A stretch of DNA of 5,055 nucleotides from positions 1-5,055 of the forward strand of contig CAZGYD010000016.1 in the NCBI GenBank assembly GCA_964530115.1, read 5' to 3'. The notes beneath the pieces are model-generated. The model saw nothing but the letters and a program-made list of their open reading frames with translations, was not told where the DNA came from and made no database searches. This document shows, piece after piece, positions 1 to 5,055 of this stretch (position 1 is the first letter of the stretch; the number at the start of each line of letters is the position of its first letter). Origin of the DNA: Fen-999 sp964530115. Its GTDB lineage: Bacteria; Pseudomonadota; Gammaproteobacteria; Burkholderiales; Rhodocyclaceae. A program made the position numbers and the translations under genes.

Positions 1-2
1 TC

Positions 3-593
3 TCGGTCGTGGCCGGCAAATCCCACGCGGTCATGGGCCCTGCGGTCCCGGGCAAGTCGACCCTGCTCACCCCGCTCGGCCTCCTCGACCGGCCCAATGC
101 CGGCACCTACCGGCTCGAGGGGCTTGACGTGACATCGCTCACGGCCGACGAGCAGGCACGCATCCGCAGCGAGCGGATCGGCTTCGTGTTCCAGAGCATC
201 AATCTCGTGCCGTGGCTCACCGCGGCCGAAAACGTCGCCCTGCCGCTGATGCTCGCCGGCGTTCCGGCGGCGGAGCGGCGGGCGCGCGTGGCGGAGGCGC
301 TGGCCGCCGTGGGACTCGCCGACCGCGCACACCATCGCCCCGACCAGCTTTCCGGCGGCCAGCGGCAGCGCGTGGCGATCGCCCGCGCGACGATCATGCG
401 TCCGGCCGTGATCCTCGCCGACGAGCCGACGGGCAATCTCGACCGGGCGACCGGCGAGGACGTGATGGATCTCCTCGAACGACTCAATGCCGGCGGCGTC
501 ACGCTGATCGTCGTCACCCACGACGCGGTGCTCGGCGCGCGCGCCCGGCGCCGGGTCCTGATGCAGGACGGCCACAAGGTCGGAGACGGATGA
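3..593 (+). CDS. ABC transporter ATP-binding protein, MacB/LolD type (5' partial)
   Basis: This is the nucleotide-binding subunit of an inner-membrane ABC transporter of the MacB/LolD/FtsE class; it hydrolyses ATP on the cytoplasmic side to drive the two FtsX-type permeases that follow. The frame is open from base 3, so the true start lies upstream and roughly 30 N-terminal residues are missing. GTG at 9 is only an internal codon. Motifs in order are Walker A GPAVPGKST (36-62), the Q-loop Gln in VFQS (192-194), signature LSGGQRQR (348-371), Walker B VILADEP with catalytic Glu at 423-425, D-loop GNLD (432-443) and the H-loop His in VVTHD (519-521). Together these predict an active ATPase. The Walker A still fits GxxxxGKS, but the usual SGSGKS is replaced by AVPGKS. 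Nearby residues (AGKSH for usual AGESH, LLTPLGLLD) are also atypical and lie only at the edge. The stop overlaps the next ATG (ATGA). Class is certain; substrate unknown. Confidence 0.93.
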   Translation, partial: SVVAGKSHAVMGPAVPGKSTLLTPLGLLDRPNAGTYRLEGLDVTSLTADEQARIRSERIGFVFQSINLVPWLTAAENVALPLMLAGVPAAERRARVAEALAAVGLADRAHHRPDQLSGGQRQRVAIARATIMRPAVILADEPTGNLDRATGEDVMDLLERLNAGGVTLIVVTHDAVLGARARRRVLMQDGHKVGDG

Positions 594-1798
594 GGGCCGC
601 CGACACGCTGCGCTTCGCGCTCGCCGCCGCGGCCGGCTACCCCCTGCGAACGGCGCTCTCCATCCTCGCCATGGCCATCGGCGTCGCTGCCGTGGTGACG
701 CTGACGGCTCTGGGCGACGGCGCGCGCCGCTATGTGATCAACGAGTTCTCGGCGCTGGGCAGCAATCTCGTCATCGTCCTGCCCGGACGCTCGCAGACCG
801 GCGGTTTCAGTCCGGCCAACGCCATCACCGGCACGCCGCGTGATCTGACCGTCGACGATGCCGCCTCGCTCGTGCGGCTGCCGGCCGTGGCCCAAGTGGC
901 GCCGCTGATCGTCGGCACTTCCGAGATCAGCGCCGGCGGCCGGCTGCGCGAGGTGATGCTCGCCGGCAGCACCGCCGAGTTCTTCCGCATCCGCCGGCTC
1001 TCCATCGCCCAGGGACGGCCGCTGCCGGAAGAGGACTGGGGCCGTGGTTCGCCGTTCGTCGTGCTGGGCGCCAAGGTGCGCGCCGACCTCTTCGGCAGCG
1101 AGCCGGCGGTCGGCCGGCTGGTGCGCATCGGCGACCGCCGTTTCCGCGTCATTGGCGTGCTCGCGCCTTCCGGCACCGGCATCGGCATGAACAGCGACGA
1201 GATCGCCATCGTGCCCGTGGCGCTCGCCCAGGCAATGTTCAACAGCAACACGCTCTTTCGCATCCTCGTCGAGACGAAGAACCGCGAATCGGTCGAGCCG
1301 GCGAAGGGGCAAGTGCTCAAGCGGATCGCCGAACGCCACGACGGGGAAGAGGACGTGACCGTCATCACGCAAGACGCCGTGCTCTCCACCTTCGACCGGC
1401 TGCTCGGCGCGCTCACGCTGGGCGTCGCCGGCATCGCCTCGATCAGCCTCGCGGTCGCCGGCATCCTGGTCATGAACGTGATGCTCGTCGCCGTGGCCCA
1501 GCGCACCCCCGAAATCGGCGTGCTCAAGGCGCTCGGCGCGACCGCCGCCGGCATCCGCAACGCCTTCCTCGCCGAGGCGGCGCTGCTGTCCACGGCCGGC
1601 GCCGTGGCCGGCTACGGCCTCGGCCAGGCGGGCGCGGCGCTCATCCGGCAGCTCTACCCGACCTTCCCCGCGTGGCCGCCGGCCTGGGCCGTGCTCGCCG
1701 GGCTCTCCACCGCGCTGGCCACCGGCATCCTGTTCGGTGTCATGCCCGCCAGGCGCGCAGCCCGGCTCGATCCCGTGCAGGCACTGTCCCGCCGATGA
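590..1798 (+). CDS. ABC transporter permease, FtsX/MacB type (first of pair)
   Basis: This 402-residue inner-membrane permease has the type VII (MacB/LolC/FtsX) architecture. One N-terminal membrane helix lies at about residues 20-41, followed by a large periplasmic MacB-like core (about 45-265) and three C-terminal helices near 271-298, 325-350 and 365-384. The tail PARRAARLDPVQAL is the typical C-terminal FtsX motif. The cytoplasmic stretch QRTPEIGVLKALGA (about 304-317) is the conserved segment after the second helix that contacts the ATPase. I chose ATG at 590 because it overlaps the ATPase stop (ATGA), has GGAG four bases upstream, and gives an N-terminus (MRAADTLRFAL) that aligns with the next gene; an upstream in-frame ATG at 212 would lie inside the ATPase. 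Such transporters use mechanotransmission to move substrates from the periplasm outward or to extract lipoproteins. The cargo cannot be told from sequence. It has no fused ATPase domain, unlike true MacB. Confidence 0.95.
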   Translation: MRAADTLRFALAAAAGYPLRTALSILAMAIGVAAVVTLTALGDGARRYVINEFSALGSNLVIVLPGRSQTGGFSPANAITGTPRDLTVDDAASLVRLPAVAQVAPLIVGTSEISAGGRLREVMLAGSTAEFFRIRRLSIAQGRPLPEEDWGRGSPFVVLGAKVRADLFGSEPAVGRLVRIGDRRFRVIGVLAPSGTGIGMNSDEIAIVPVALAQAMFNSNTLFRILVETKNRESVEPAKGQVLKRIAERHDGEEDVTVITQDAVLSTFDRLLGALTLGVAGIASISLAVAGILVMNVMLVAVAQRTPEIGVLKALGATAAGIRNAFLAEAALLSTAGAVAGYGLGQAGAALIRQLYPTFPAWPPAWAVLAGLSTALATGILFGVMPARRAARLDPVQALSRR

Positions 1799-2997
1799 TT
1801 GCCGCCGACGCTCTCCGCTTCGCCATGCGCGCGATCGTCGCGCATCGCCTGCGCAGCTTTCTGACGCTCCTTGGCATCGCCGTCGGTATCGCCGCGGTGA
1901 TCCTGCTCACCTCGATCGGGGCGGGTATCCATCAGTTCGTGCTCGCCGAATTCACCCAGTTCGGCACCAACGTCATCAGCATCTCGCCGGGCAGGACGAA
2001 AACCGGCGGCGCGCCGCCCTCCGGCTTCCCGACATCGGTGCGGCCTTTGACGCTCGACGACGCGCGTGCGCTCGATCGCCTGCCCGGGATCCGCGCGGTC
2101 TCGCCGGTGATCTGGGGCAATTCCGAGGTCGGAGCGAATGGCCGCCTGCGGCGCACGACGGTCTATGGTGTCGGCCCGGCGATGTCCCAGGTGTTCACGC
2201 TGCGCGTGAAGAGCGGCCAGTTCCTGCCGGCCGACGACGACGAATCGGCGCGCGGCTTCGTGGTACTCGGCGCGAAGCTCAAGAACGAACTGTTCGGCAC
2301 GGAAAGCGCGCTCGGCGCCCGGCTGCGCATCGGCTCGCTGCAATTCCGCGTGATCGGCGTGCTCGAAGCCAAGGGCCAGTTCCTCGGCATCGATCTCGAC
2401 GACACGGCTTACATTCCCGTGGCCCGGGCGATGGAGCTCTACAACCGCGAGGGCCTGATGGAGATCCAGATCGCCTACGAGGAGGGCGCCGCCGCCGCGC
2501 AGATCGCCGGCGCGATCAAGCAGACGCTGAAGGCCCGCCACGGCCGCGAGGATTTCACGGTGACGACGCAGGAGGACATGCTGCGCACGCTCTCGCGCAT
2601 CCTCGGCATCCTTACCGCGGCGGTGGGCGCGCTCGGTGGCATTTCGCTGCTGGTCGGCGGCGTCGGCATCGTCACGATCATGACCATCGCCGTCGCCGAG
2701 CGCACGAACGAGATCGGGCTGCTCAAGGCGCTGGGCGCCCCAGGACGCACGATCCTGGGCCTGTTTCTCGGCGAGGCGGTCGTGCTGGCGGCGATCGGCG
2801 GGTTCTTCGGCCTCGCGCTCGGCATCGGCATCGCGCAAGGCGCCCACTTCCTCTTTCCCGCGCTGCCGGTCAGGACTCCGTGGTCCTTCGTCGTGCTCGC
2901 GGAACTCGTCTCGGTGACGATCGGCCTGGCCGCCGGCGTCTTGCCCGCGCAACGGGCGGCGCGGCTCGACCCCGTGGAGGCGCTCAGGGCCGAGTGA
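1795..2997 (+). CDS. ABC transporter permease, FtsX/MacB type (second of pair)
   Basis: This 400-residue protein is homologous to the preceding permease: DALRFAM versus DTLRFAL at the start, PGRTKTGG versus PGRSQTGG after the first helix, and PAQRAARLDPVEAL versus PARRAARLDPVQAL at the end. The layout is one helix at about 20-42, a periplasmic MacB-like core to about 265, then helices near 272-298, 319-347 and 364-385. The ATPase-contact stretch ERTNEIGLLKALGA begins at about residue 302. The start ATG at 1795 overlaps the upstream stop (ATGA). No Shine-Dalgarno is visible, so translation is probably coupled to the upstream gene. An in-frame ATG at 1672 is inside the first permease and is rejected. 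Two diverged permeases beside one ATPase imply a heterodimeric membrane part. This second copy keeps a richer glycine pattern (GGISLLVGGVGIV), closer to canonical MacB. It ends the operon; a bulged GC hairpin overlaps its stop codon. Confidence 0.95.
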   Translation: MIAADALRFAMRAIVAHRLRSFLTLLGIAVGIAAVILLTSIGAGIHQFVLAEFTQFGTNVISISPGRTKTGGAPPSGFPTSVRPLTLDDARALDRLPGIRAVSPVIWGNSEVGANGRLRRTTVYGVGPAMSQVFTLRVKSGQFLPADDDESARGFVVLGAKLKNELFGTESALGARLRIGSLQFRVIGVLEAKGQFLGIDLDDTAYIPVARAMELYNREGLMEIQIAYEEGAAAAQIAGAIKQTLKARHGREDFTVTTQEDMLRTLSRILGILTAAVGALGGISLLVGGVGIVTIMTIAVAERTNEIGLLKALGAPGRTILGLFLGEAVVLAAIGGFFGLALGIGIAQGAHFLFPALPVRTPWSFVVLAELVSVTIGLAAGVLPAQRAARLDPVEALRAE

Positions 2998-3026
2998 TCG
3001 GGGGCCGGCGGCCGGCACCCGCGATC
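2996..3026 (+). terminator. Candidate GC-rich stem-loop at the end of the ABC operon
   Basis: Bases 2996-3007 can pair with 3013-3026 to give about 12 base pairs with single-base bulges at 3017 and 3021 and a 5-base loop (3008-3012). The stem begins inside the stop codon of the second permease. The position suits a terminator or mRNA-stabilising hairpin, but no T-tract follows (the next bases are GGAGCCGG). An intrinsic terminator is therefore only a possibility, and GC-rich DNA forms such stems by chance fairly often. Confidence 0.3.
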
Positions 3027-3166
3027 GGAGCCGGCATCATGGCCGCCCCCGAGCTCGCGGGATCGTCGCGGATTCCCGCGACCGATCGCCTTAAGCGGGA
3101 CACCCTGCCCGCCGATCGCCACCCCTCGCATTCCATAGACCGTCCGAGGTGGGCAATGCGGCTTGA

Positions 3167-3185
3167 GGCCATCGGCCCGATGGCC
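3167..3185. repeat. Perfect 9-bp palindrome with one-base centre
   Basis: GGCCATCGG and its exact reverse complement CCGATGGCC are separated by one C. With essentially no loop it is more likely a protein-binding dyad, or chance, than an RNA hairpin. It sits about 170 bases after the permease stop and 445 bases before the next gene, so an operator role for either operon is not obvious. No T-tract follows on either strand. Confidence 0.45.
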
Positions 3186-3252
3186 CTGGAGTGATTCGGA
3201 ACAGGGGGAAAAAAGAAGAAGCCGCCGCCGATAGTTTCGACTACCTGCCGGT

Positions 3253-3285
3253 AACGGGGCGAAGGAGGAAGGAGTTCGTCCCGTT
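3253..3285 (+). other. 11-bp stem-loop with GGA-rich loop
   Basis: The arms 3253-3263 and 3275-3285 pair over 11 positions (ten Watson-Crick, one G-U at 3259/3279). The 11-base loop is GGAGGAAGGAG. Purine-rich loops with exposed GGA are the kind of site bound by CsrA/RsmA proteins, and the loop also resembles a Shine-Dalgarno sequence. A start codon is not correctly placed after it. The bases that follow (TTTCCCGCC) are only weakly T-rich, so an intrinsic terminator is not well supported. The stem is seen directly; any role is inference. Confidence 0.4.
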
Positions 3286-3619
3286 TCCCGCCGCTCTTCC
3301 CCTGGCAAACACTTCCGCCCATGCCTCGGGGAACCGCGGGAGCGACCGGTGGCCGGAAGAATTGTCGAGTCGGGGGGAGTCAACACATTCGGCCAACGGC
3401 GGCTTCCGTCATCCCTGATACAAATGCCGTGCCAGACTCCACGAGACATATAACGCATTGTTTTCACGGCAACTAGATCCACTGCCCGGGCGCGACCGGA
3501 TTCTGCTGCGTCAATAGTGGCATAGAACGTCCGCCATAGCTGCCTGATTCGACATTTTCGTACGGCAGGCCGACGTTGCGGGCGATGCGACTGCGGTGCC
3601 CGCCGGCACGCGCGATAAT

Positions 3620-3625
3620 AGGCGG
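3620..3625 (+). promoter_or_regulatory. Ribosome binding site of the heptosyltransferase gene
   Basis: AGGCGG matches the AGGAGG consensus at five of six bases and lies five bases before ATG at 3631, supporting that start codon. Confidence 0.6.
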
Positions 3626-3630
3626 CATTC

Positions 3631-4698
3631 ATGGTCCCCGACGCCATTCCCTTCGCCGAGCTGCGCCGCGCCCTGGTGATCAAACTGCGCCATCACGGCG
3701 ACGTGCTGCTCGCGACACCGGTGTTTTCGGCGCTGAAACAAGCCGCTCCGGGTTGCGAGATCGACGCGCTCATCTATCGCGACACCGCGCCCATGCTCGA
3801 AGGCCACCCGGCGATCGCGCTCATCCACTCGATCGATCGCGCCTGGAAGAACGCCGGGCTCGGCGCGCAGGCCGCCGCCGAATGGCGGCTCTTGTCGACA
3901 TTACGCAGCCGCTGCTACGACCTCGTGGTGCACTTGACCGAACACAGGCGTGGCGCCTGGCTCGTCCGCGCCCTGCGCCCCCGCTGGTCGGTGGCCCCAA
4001 GGCAGGAGGGGGCGTTCTGGCGCGGCAGTTTCAGCCATTTCTACCCGCGGGCCGGACATCCGCGCCGGCACACGGTCGAATCCAACCTCGACGCCCTGCG
4101 CCGCATCGGGCTGCAACCCGGAGACGACCGGCGGCTCATGCTCGTGCCCGGCGCGGCGGCGGAAGCCCGCGTCAACAGCCTGACGGACGAGCATGGGCTC
4201 ACGGAACGCGGCTTCGTCCATCTGCACCCGGCTTCGCGCTGGTTTTTCAAGTGCTGGCCGGCGCAGAAGGTTGGCGCGCTCGCCGACGCCCTGGCCTCGC
4301 GCGGGCTGGCCGTCGTGCTCACCGCCGCGCCCGAGGAGCGCGAACTCGCCCTGGTCGCGCAGGTACGCGCCGCCGCGCGCGCAAGCCTCGTCGACCTCTC
4401 CGGCCGTCTCTCGCTCAAGGAACTCGCGGCCCTGACGGCCCGTGCCCGGCTCTTCGTCGGCGTCGATTCGGCGCCCATGCACATCGCCGCCGCGATGGGC
4501 ACGCCCGTCGTCGCCCTCTTCGGCCCCTCCGGCGATCTCGAATGGGGGCCGTGGCAGGTGTCGCACCGCATCGTCGCCGACAACCGCTTCACCTGCCGCC
4601 CCTGCGGACTCGACGGCTGCGGCGGCGGCAAGGTCAGCGAGTGCCTGACGACGTTGCCGGTTGAACGCGTGCTGGCAGCCTGCGACGAGCTCCTGTGA
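3631..4698 (+). CDS. waaQ: Lipopolysaccharide heptosyltransferase, GT9 family, WaaQ/RfaQ-like
   Basis: This complete 355-residue protein belongs to glycosyltransferase family 9 (ADP-heptose:LPS heptosyltransferase). It most resembles the heptosyltransferase III (RfaQ/WaaQ) group, which adds a heptose to the LPS inner core on the cytoplasmic face of the inner membrane. The N-terminal Rossmann half starts RRALVIKLRHHGDVLLATPVFSALKQ (residues 12 on); Asp24 in HHGDV corresponds to the catalytic Asp of WaaC. The C-terminal half has HLHPASRWFFKCWP with Lys207, the nucleotide-sugar motif VDSAPMHIAAAMGTP (Asp279, His284), and FGPSGDLEWGPW from about residue 297. Near the end is a cysteine cluster (Cys322, 325, 330, 338) seen in some RfaQ-like proteins but absent from E. 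coli WaaQ as I recall it. The length is normal and nothing is broken. ATG at 3631 has a good Shine-Dalgarno. The stop overlaps a GTG start (GTGA at 4695), indicating an LPS-core operon. Family is certain; the exact heptose position is less so. Confidence 0.92.
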   Translation: MVPDAIPFAELRRALVIKLRHHGDVLLATPVFSALKQAAPGCEIDALIYRDTAPMLEGHPAIALIHSIDRAWKNAGLGAQAAAEWRLLSTLRSRCYDLVVHLTEHRRGAWLVRALRPRWSVAPRQEGAFWRGSFSHFYPRAGHPRRHTVESNLDALRRIGLQPGDDRRLMLVPGAAAEARVNSLTDEHGLTERGFVHLHPASRWFFKCWPAQKVGALADALASRGLAVVLTAAPEERELALVAQVRAAARASLVDLSGRLSLKELAALTARARLFVGVDSAPMHIAAAMGTPVVALFGPSGDLEWGPWQVSHRIVADNRFTCRPCGLDGCGGGKVSECLTTLPVERVLAACDELL

Positions 4699-4736
4699 AA
4701 CTCGCACTCGTCCGGCAAACCTACACGCCGTATGGC
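4693..4736 (+). repeat. Direct repeat, copy 1 (start of a glycosyltransferase gene)
   Basis: This 44-base unit matches 4836-4879 at 39 positions. The first 22 bases (4693-4714) are identical, spanning the TGA stop of the heptosyltransferase and a GTG start. Both copies encode MKLALVRQTYTPYG. The five mismatches are all in third codon positions and silent. The repeat period is 143 bases, so the two copies are in different reading frames. Confidence 0.9.
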
Positions 4737-4742
4737 GGACGA

Positions 4743-4798
4743 CCGCACGCAGCGGAGGGGGCCCCGCCCCATGGCGGGGCCGCAGCGGCCGCGTGCGG
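4743..4798 (+). repeat. Two-tier GC-rich inverted repeat between the duplicated starts
   Basis: The outer arms CCGCACGC (4743-4750) and GCGTGCGG (4791-4798) are exact reverse complements. Inside them GGCCCCGCC (4760-4768) and GGCGGGGCC (4773-4781) form a perfect 9-bp stem around the loop CCAT. The two stems are separated by nine unpaired or weakly paired bases on each side. It occupies most of the stretch between the repeat copies and could be a REP-like palindromic element. A T-tract is absent, so an intrinsic terminator is not supported. Confidence 0.65.
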
Positions 4799-4826
4799 GA
4801 TGGCGCCGCCGCTCCCACGGTTTTCC

Positions 4827-4830
4827 GGAG
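4827..4830 (+). promoter_or_regulatory. Ribosome binding site of the second glycosyltransferase start
   Basis: GGAG lies seven bases before GTG at 4838. The first copy of this start has no comparable site, so the second GTG looks like the better-equipped start of the pair. Confidence 0.5.
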
Positions 4831-4835
4831 ATCGG

Positions 4836-4879
4836 CTGTGAAACTCGCACTCGTCCGCCAGACGTACACCCCATATGGC
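4836..4879 (+). repeat. Direct repeat, copy 2 (start of a glycosyltransferase gene)
   Basis: This is the partner of 4693-4736: the first 22 bases (4836-4857) are identical, and the next 22 have five silent third-position differences. Similarity ends at codon 15, where copy 1 has GGA and copy 2 has CGC. Confidence 0.9.
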
Positions 4880-5055
4880 CGCGCCTAGCGCTTCCTCGAG
4901 CGCGCGCTCGCGGCCCTTCGCGAACCGGGCCCCGACGTCCCTCTCATCTCGCGCGAGTGTGCGGCCGAACCCCGGCCCGGCCTCCGTGTCTGGCACTCTT
5001 TTTCCTCCGCCCCCACCCGCCCCTGCCCGACGAGTACCGTGAGTCCGTACGTTCG
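4838..5055 (+). pseudogene. GT4-type (WaaG-like) glycosyltransferase start, in-frame stop, 3' partial
   Basis: From GTG 4838 the translation is MKLALVRQTYTPYGRA, then TAG (4886-4888), then RFLERALAALREPG and onward in the same frame with no further stop to the right edge. Group 1 LPS glycosyltransferases have GGAERF at this point. GRA-stop-RF differs from it by one base in the CGC codon (GGC expected) and one in TAG (GAG expected). Downstream, PDVPLISRECAAEPRPGLRV still resembles the family (usual form about DVTLISREW...), but the last 20 or so codons (HSFSSAPTRPCP...) do not. Intact, the product would be a cytoplasmic or membrane-associated GT-B enzyme transferring a sugar to the LPS core, acting with the heptosyltransferase upstream. 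The gene is either a true pseudogene or an intact gene read with errors near a contig end. Only the first 70 or so codons are present. Confidence 0.65.

Larger units (their letters stand above)
2998..3630. other. Intergenic region between ABC operon and LPS genes, no gene seen
   Basis: I see no convincing gene here in either strand. The short open frames (for example a 75-codon frame from a GTG at 3191 on +, and a 112-codon frame at 2984-3322 on -) have no recognisable motifs. No tRNA, rRNA or known riboswitch pattern was recognised. The first half is GC-rich with several inverted repeats: 3055-3062 with 3074-3081 (8 bp, 11-base loop), a perfect palindrome at 3167-3185, and an 11-bp stem at 3253-3285. 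The motif CCGATCGCC occurs twice (3082-3090, 3112-3120), and its inverse GCGATCGG occurs at 3021-3028. From about 3415 to 3560 the DNA is visibly less GC-rich. It includes TATAAC at 3449-3454, which resembles a -10 box but has no good -35 partner. The promoter of the heptosyltransferase gene is presumably here but not identified. Confidence 0.7.
4695..4841 (+). pseudogene. Truncated duplicate start of a GT4-type glycosyltransferase
   Basis: A 48-codon frame opens at GTG 4695, overlapping the heptosyltransferase stop (GTGA). It begins MKLALVRQTYTPYGG, the characteristic N-terminus of GT4 (group 1, WaaG-like) LPS glycosyltransferases, normally followed by AERF. Here the family sequence stops after about 15 codons. 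What follows (RPHAAEGAPPHGG, then an Ala-rich low-complexity stretch) is the translation of a GC-rich hairpin and matches nothing I recognise. The frame ends in TGA at 4839-4841, which is inside the second copy of the repeat, again as GTGA. No strong Shine-Dalgarno precedes GTG 4695, so any translation would rely on coupling. It is best read as a remnant of a gene start left by a duplication, insertion or deletion, or as an assembly artefact. It is unlikely to be a functional small protein. Confidence 0.55.

Noticed and set aside
107..1372. Long open frame on the minus strand opposite the ATPase and first permease
   Set aside because: It is antisense to two genes with clear motifs, and its translation is Arg/Ala/His/Asp-rich low-complexity, typical of shadow frames in GC-rich DNA.
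3200..3220. T-rich run on the minus strand as an intrinsic terminator
   Set aside because: No solid hairpin directly precedes it on that strand (only a 4-bp TAGT/ACTA stem with a TTCG loop on the + strand), and no minus-strand gene needs it.
2984..3322. 112-codon minus-strand frame in the gap
   Set aside because: It overlaps the permease end, has a low-complexity Phe/Pro run from the purine tract at 3205-3220, and shows no family resemblance.
3191..3418. 75-codon + strand frame in the intergenic gap starting with GTG
   Set aside because: GGAG lies directly against the GTG with no spacing, composition is unlike the neighbouring genes, no domain is recognised, and the frame contains the hairpin at 3253-3285.
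3614..3619. GATAAT as a -10 promoter box for the heptosyltransferase gene
   Set aside because: Transcription would start around 3626, downstream of the good Shine-Dalgarno at 3620-3625, and the matching -35 position (CTGCGG) is poor.
1654..3683. Long minus-strand frames (1654-3018 and 2475-3683) covering the second permease and part of the gap
   Set aside because: No recognisable domain and a composition typical of antisense frames in GC-rich DNA; the + strand permease is certain.
4693..4879. The repeat pair as a two-unit CRISPR array or as target-site duplication of an insertion sequence
   Set aside because: Only two copies exist, they are coding with silent differences, and 44 diverged bases is far too long for a target-site duplication. 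No transposase is present.

Overview
The window is GC-rich bacterial DNA with tightly packed genes, all on the + strand. It reads like a Gram-negative proteobacterium, most likely a betaproteobacterium (Rhodocyclaceae or a relative). That placement is inferred from codon use and from protein style, namely a WaaQ/RfaQ-type heptosyltransferase followed by an 'MKLALVRQ'-type LPS glycosyltransferase. The sequence alone does not prove it.

Region 1 (1-2997) is the 3' part of an ABC-transporter operon of the MacB/LolD class. It holds an ATP-binding protein cut off by the left edge, then two separately encoded, homologous FtsX/MacB-type permeases. All three genes are joined by 4-base ATGA stop/start overlaps, so they are almost certainly co-transcribed and translationally coupled. 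The ATPase would energise a permease heterodimer in the inner membrane. A periplasmic adaptor (MacA/HlyD type) would be expected upstream, outside the window.

Region 2 (2998-3630) is a gene-free gap of about 630 bases. It holds several inverted repeats: a bulged GC hairpin on the permease stop codon, a 9-bp palindrome at 3167-3185, and an 11-bp stem at 3253-3285 whose loop is GGAGGAAGGAG. The second half is less GC-rich and should hold the promoter of region 3, but I could not identify a convincing one.

Region 3 (3631-5055) is LPS-core biosynthesis. A complete GT9 heptosyltransferase (WaaQ/RfaQ-like) is followed, with a GTGA overlap, by the start of a GT4-type glycosyltransferase. That start is present twice, 143 bases apart. 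The first copy runs only about 14 codons before leaving the family sequence and entering a GC-rich hairpin. The second copy has a Shine-Dalgarno sequence but carries an in-frame TAG in the conserved GGAERF motif, then runs open to the right edge.

Both edges show family-conserved residues replaced (an odd Walker A at the left; GRA-stop-RF and an unrecognisable last 20 codons at the right), while the interior is clean. The window may be a whole contig with poor-quality ends, so the broken glycosyltransferase may be partly artefact. I see no new defence, mobile or regulatory system. The duplicated gene start with its intervening hairpin is the most unusual structure.
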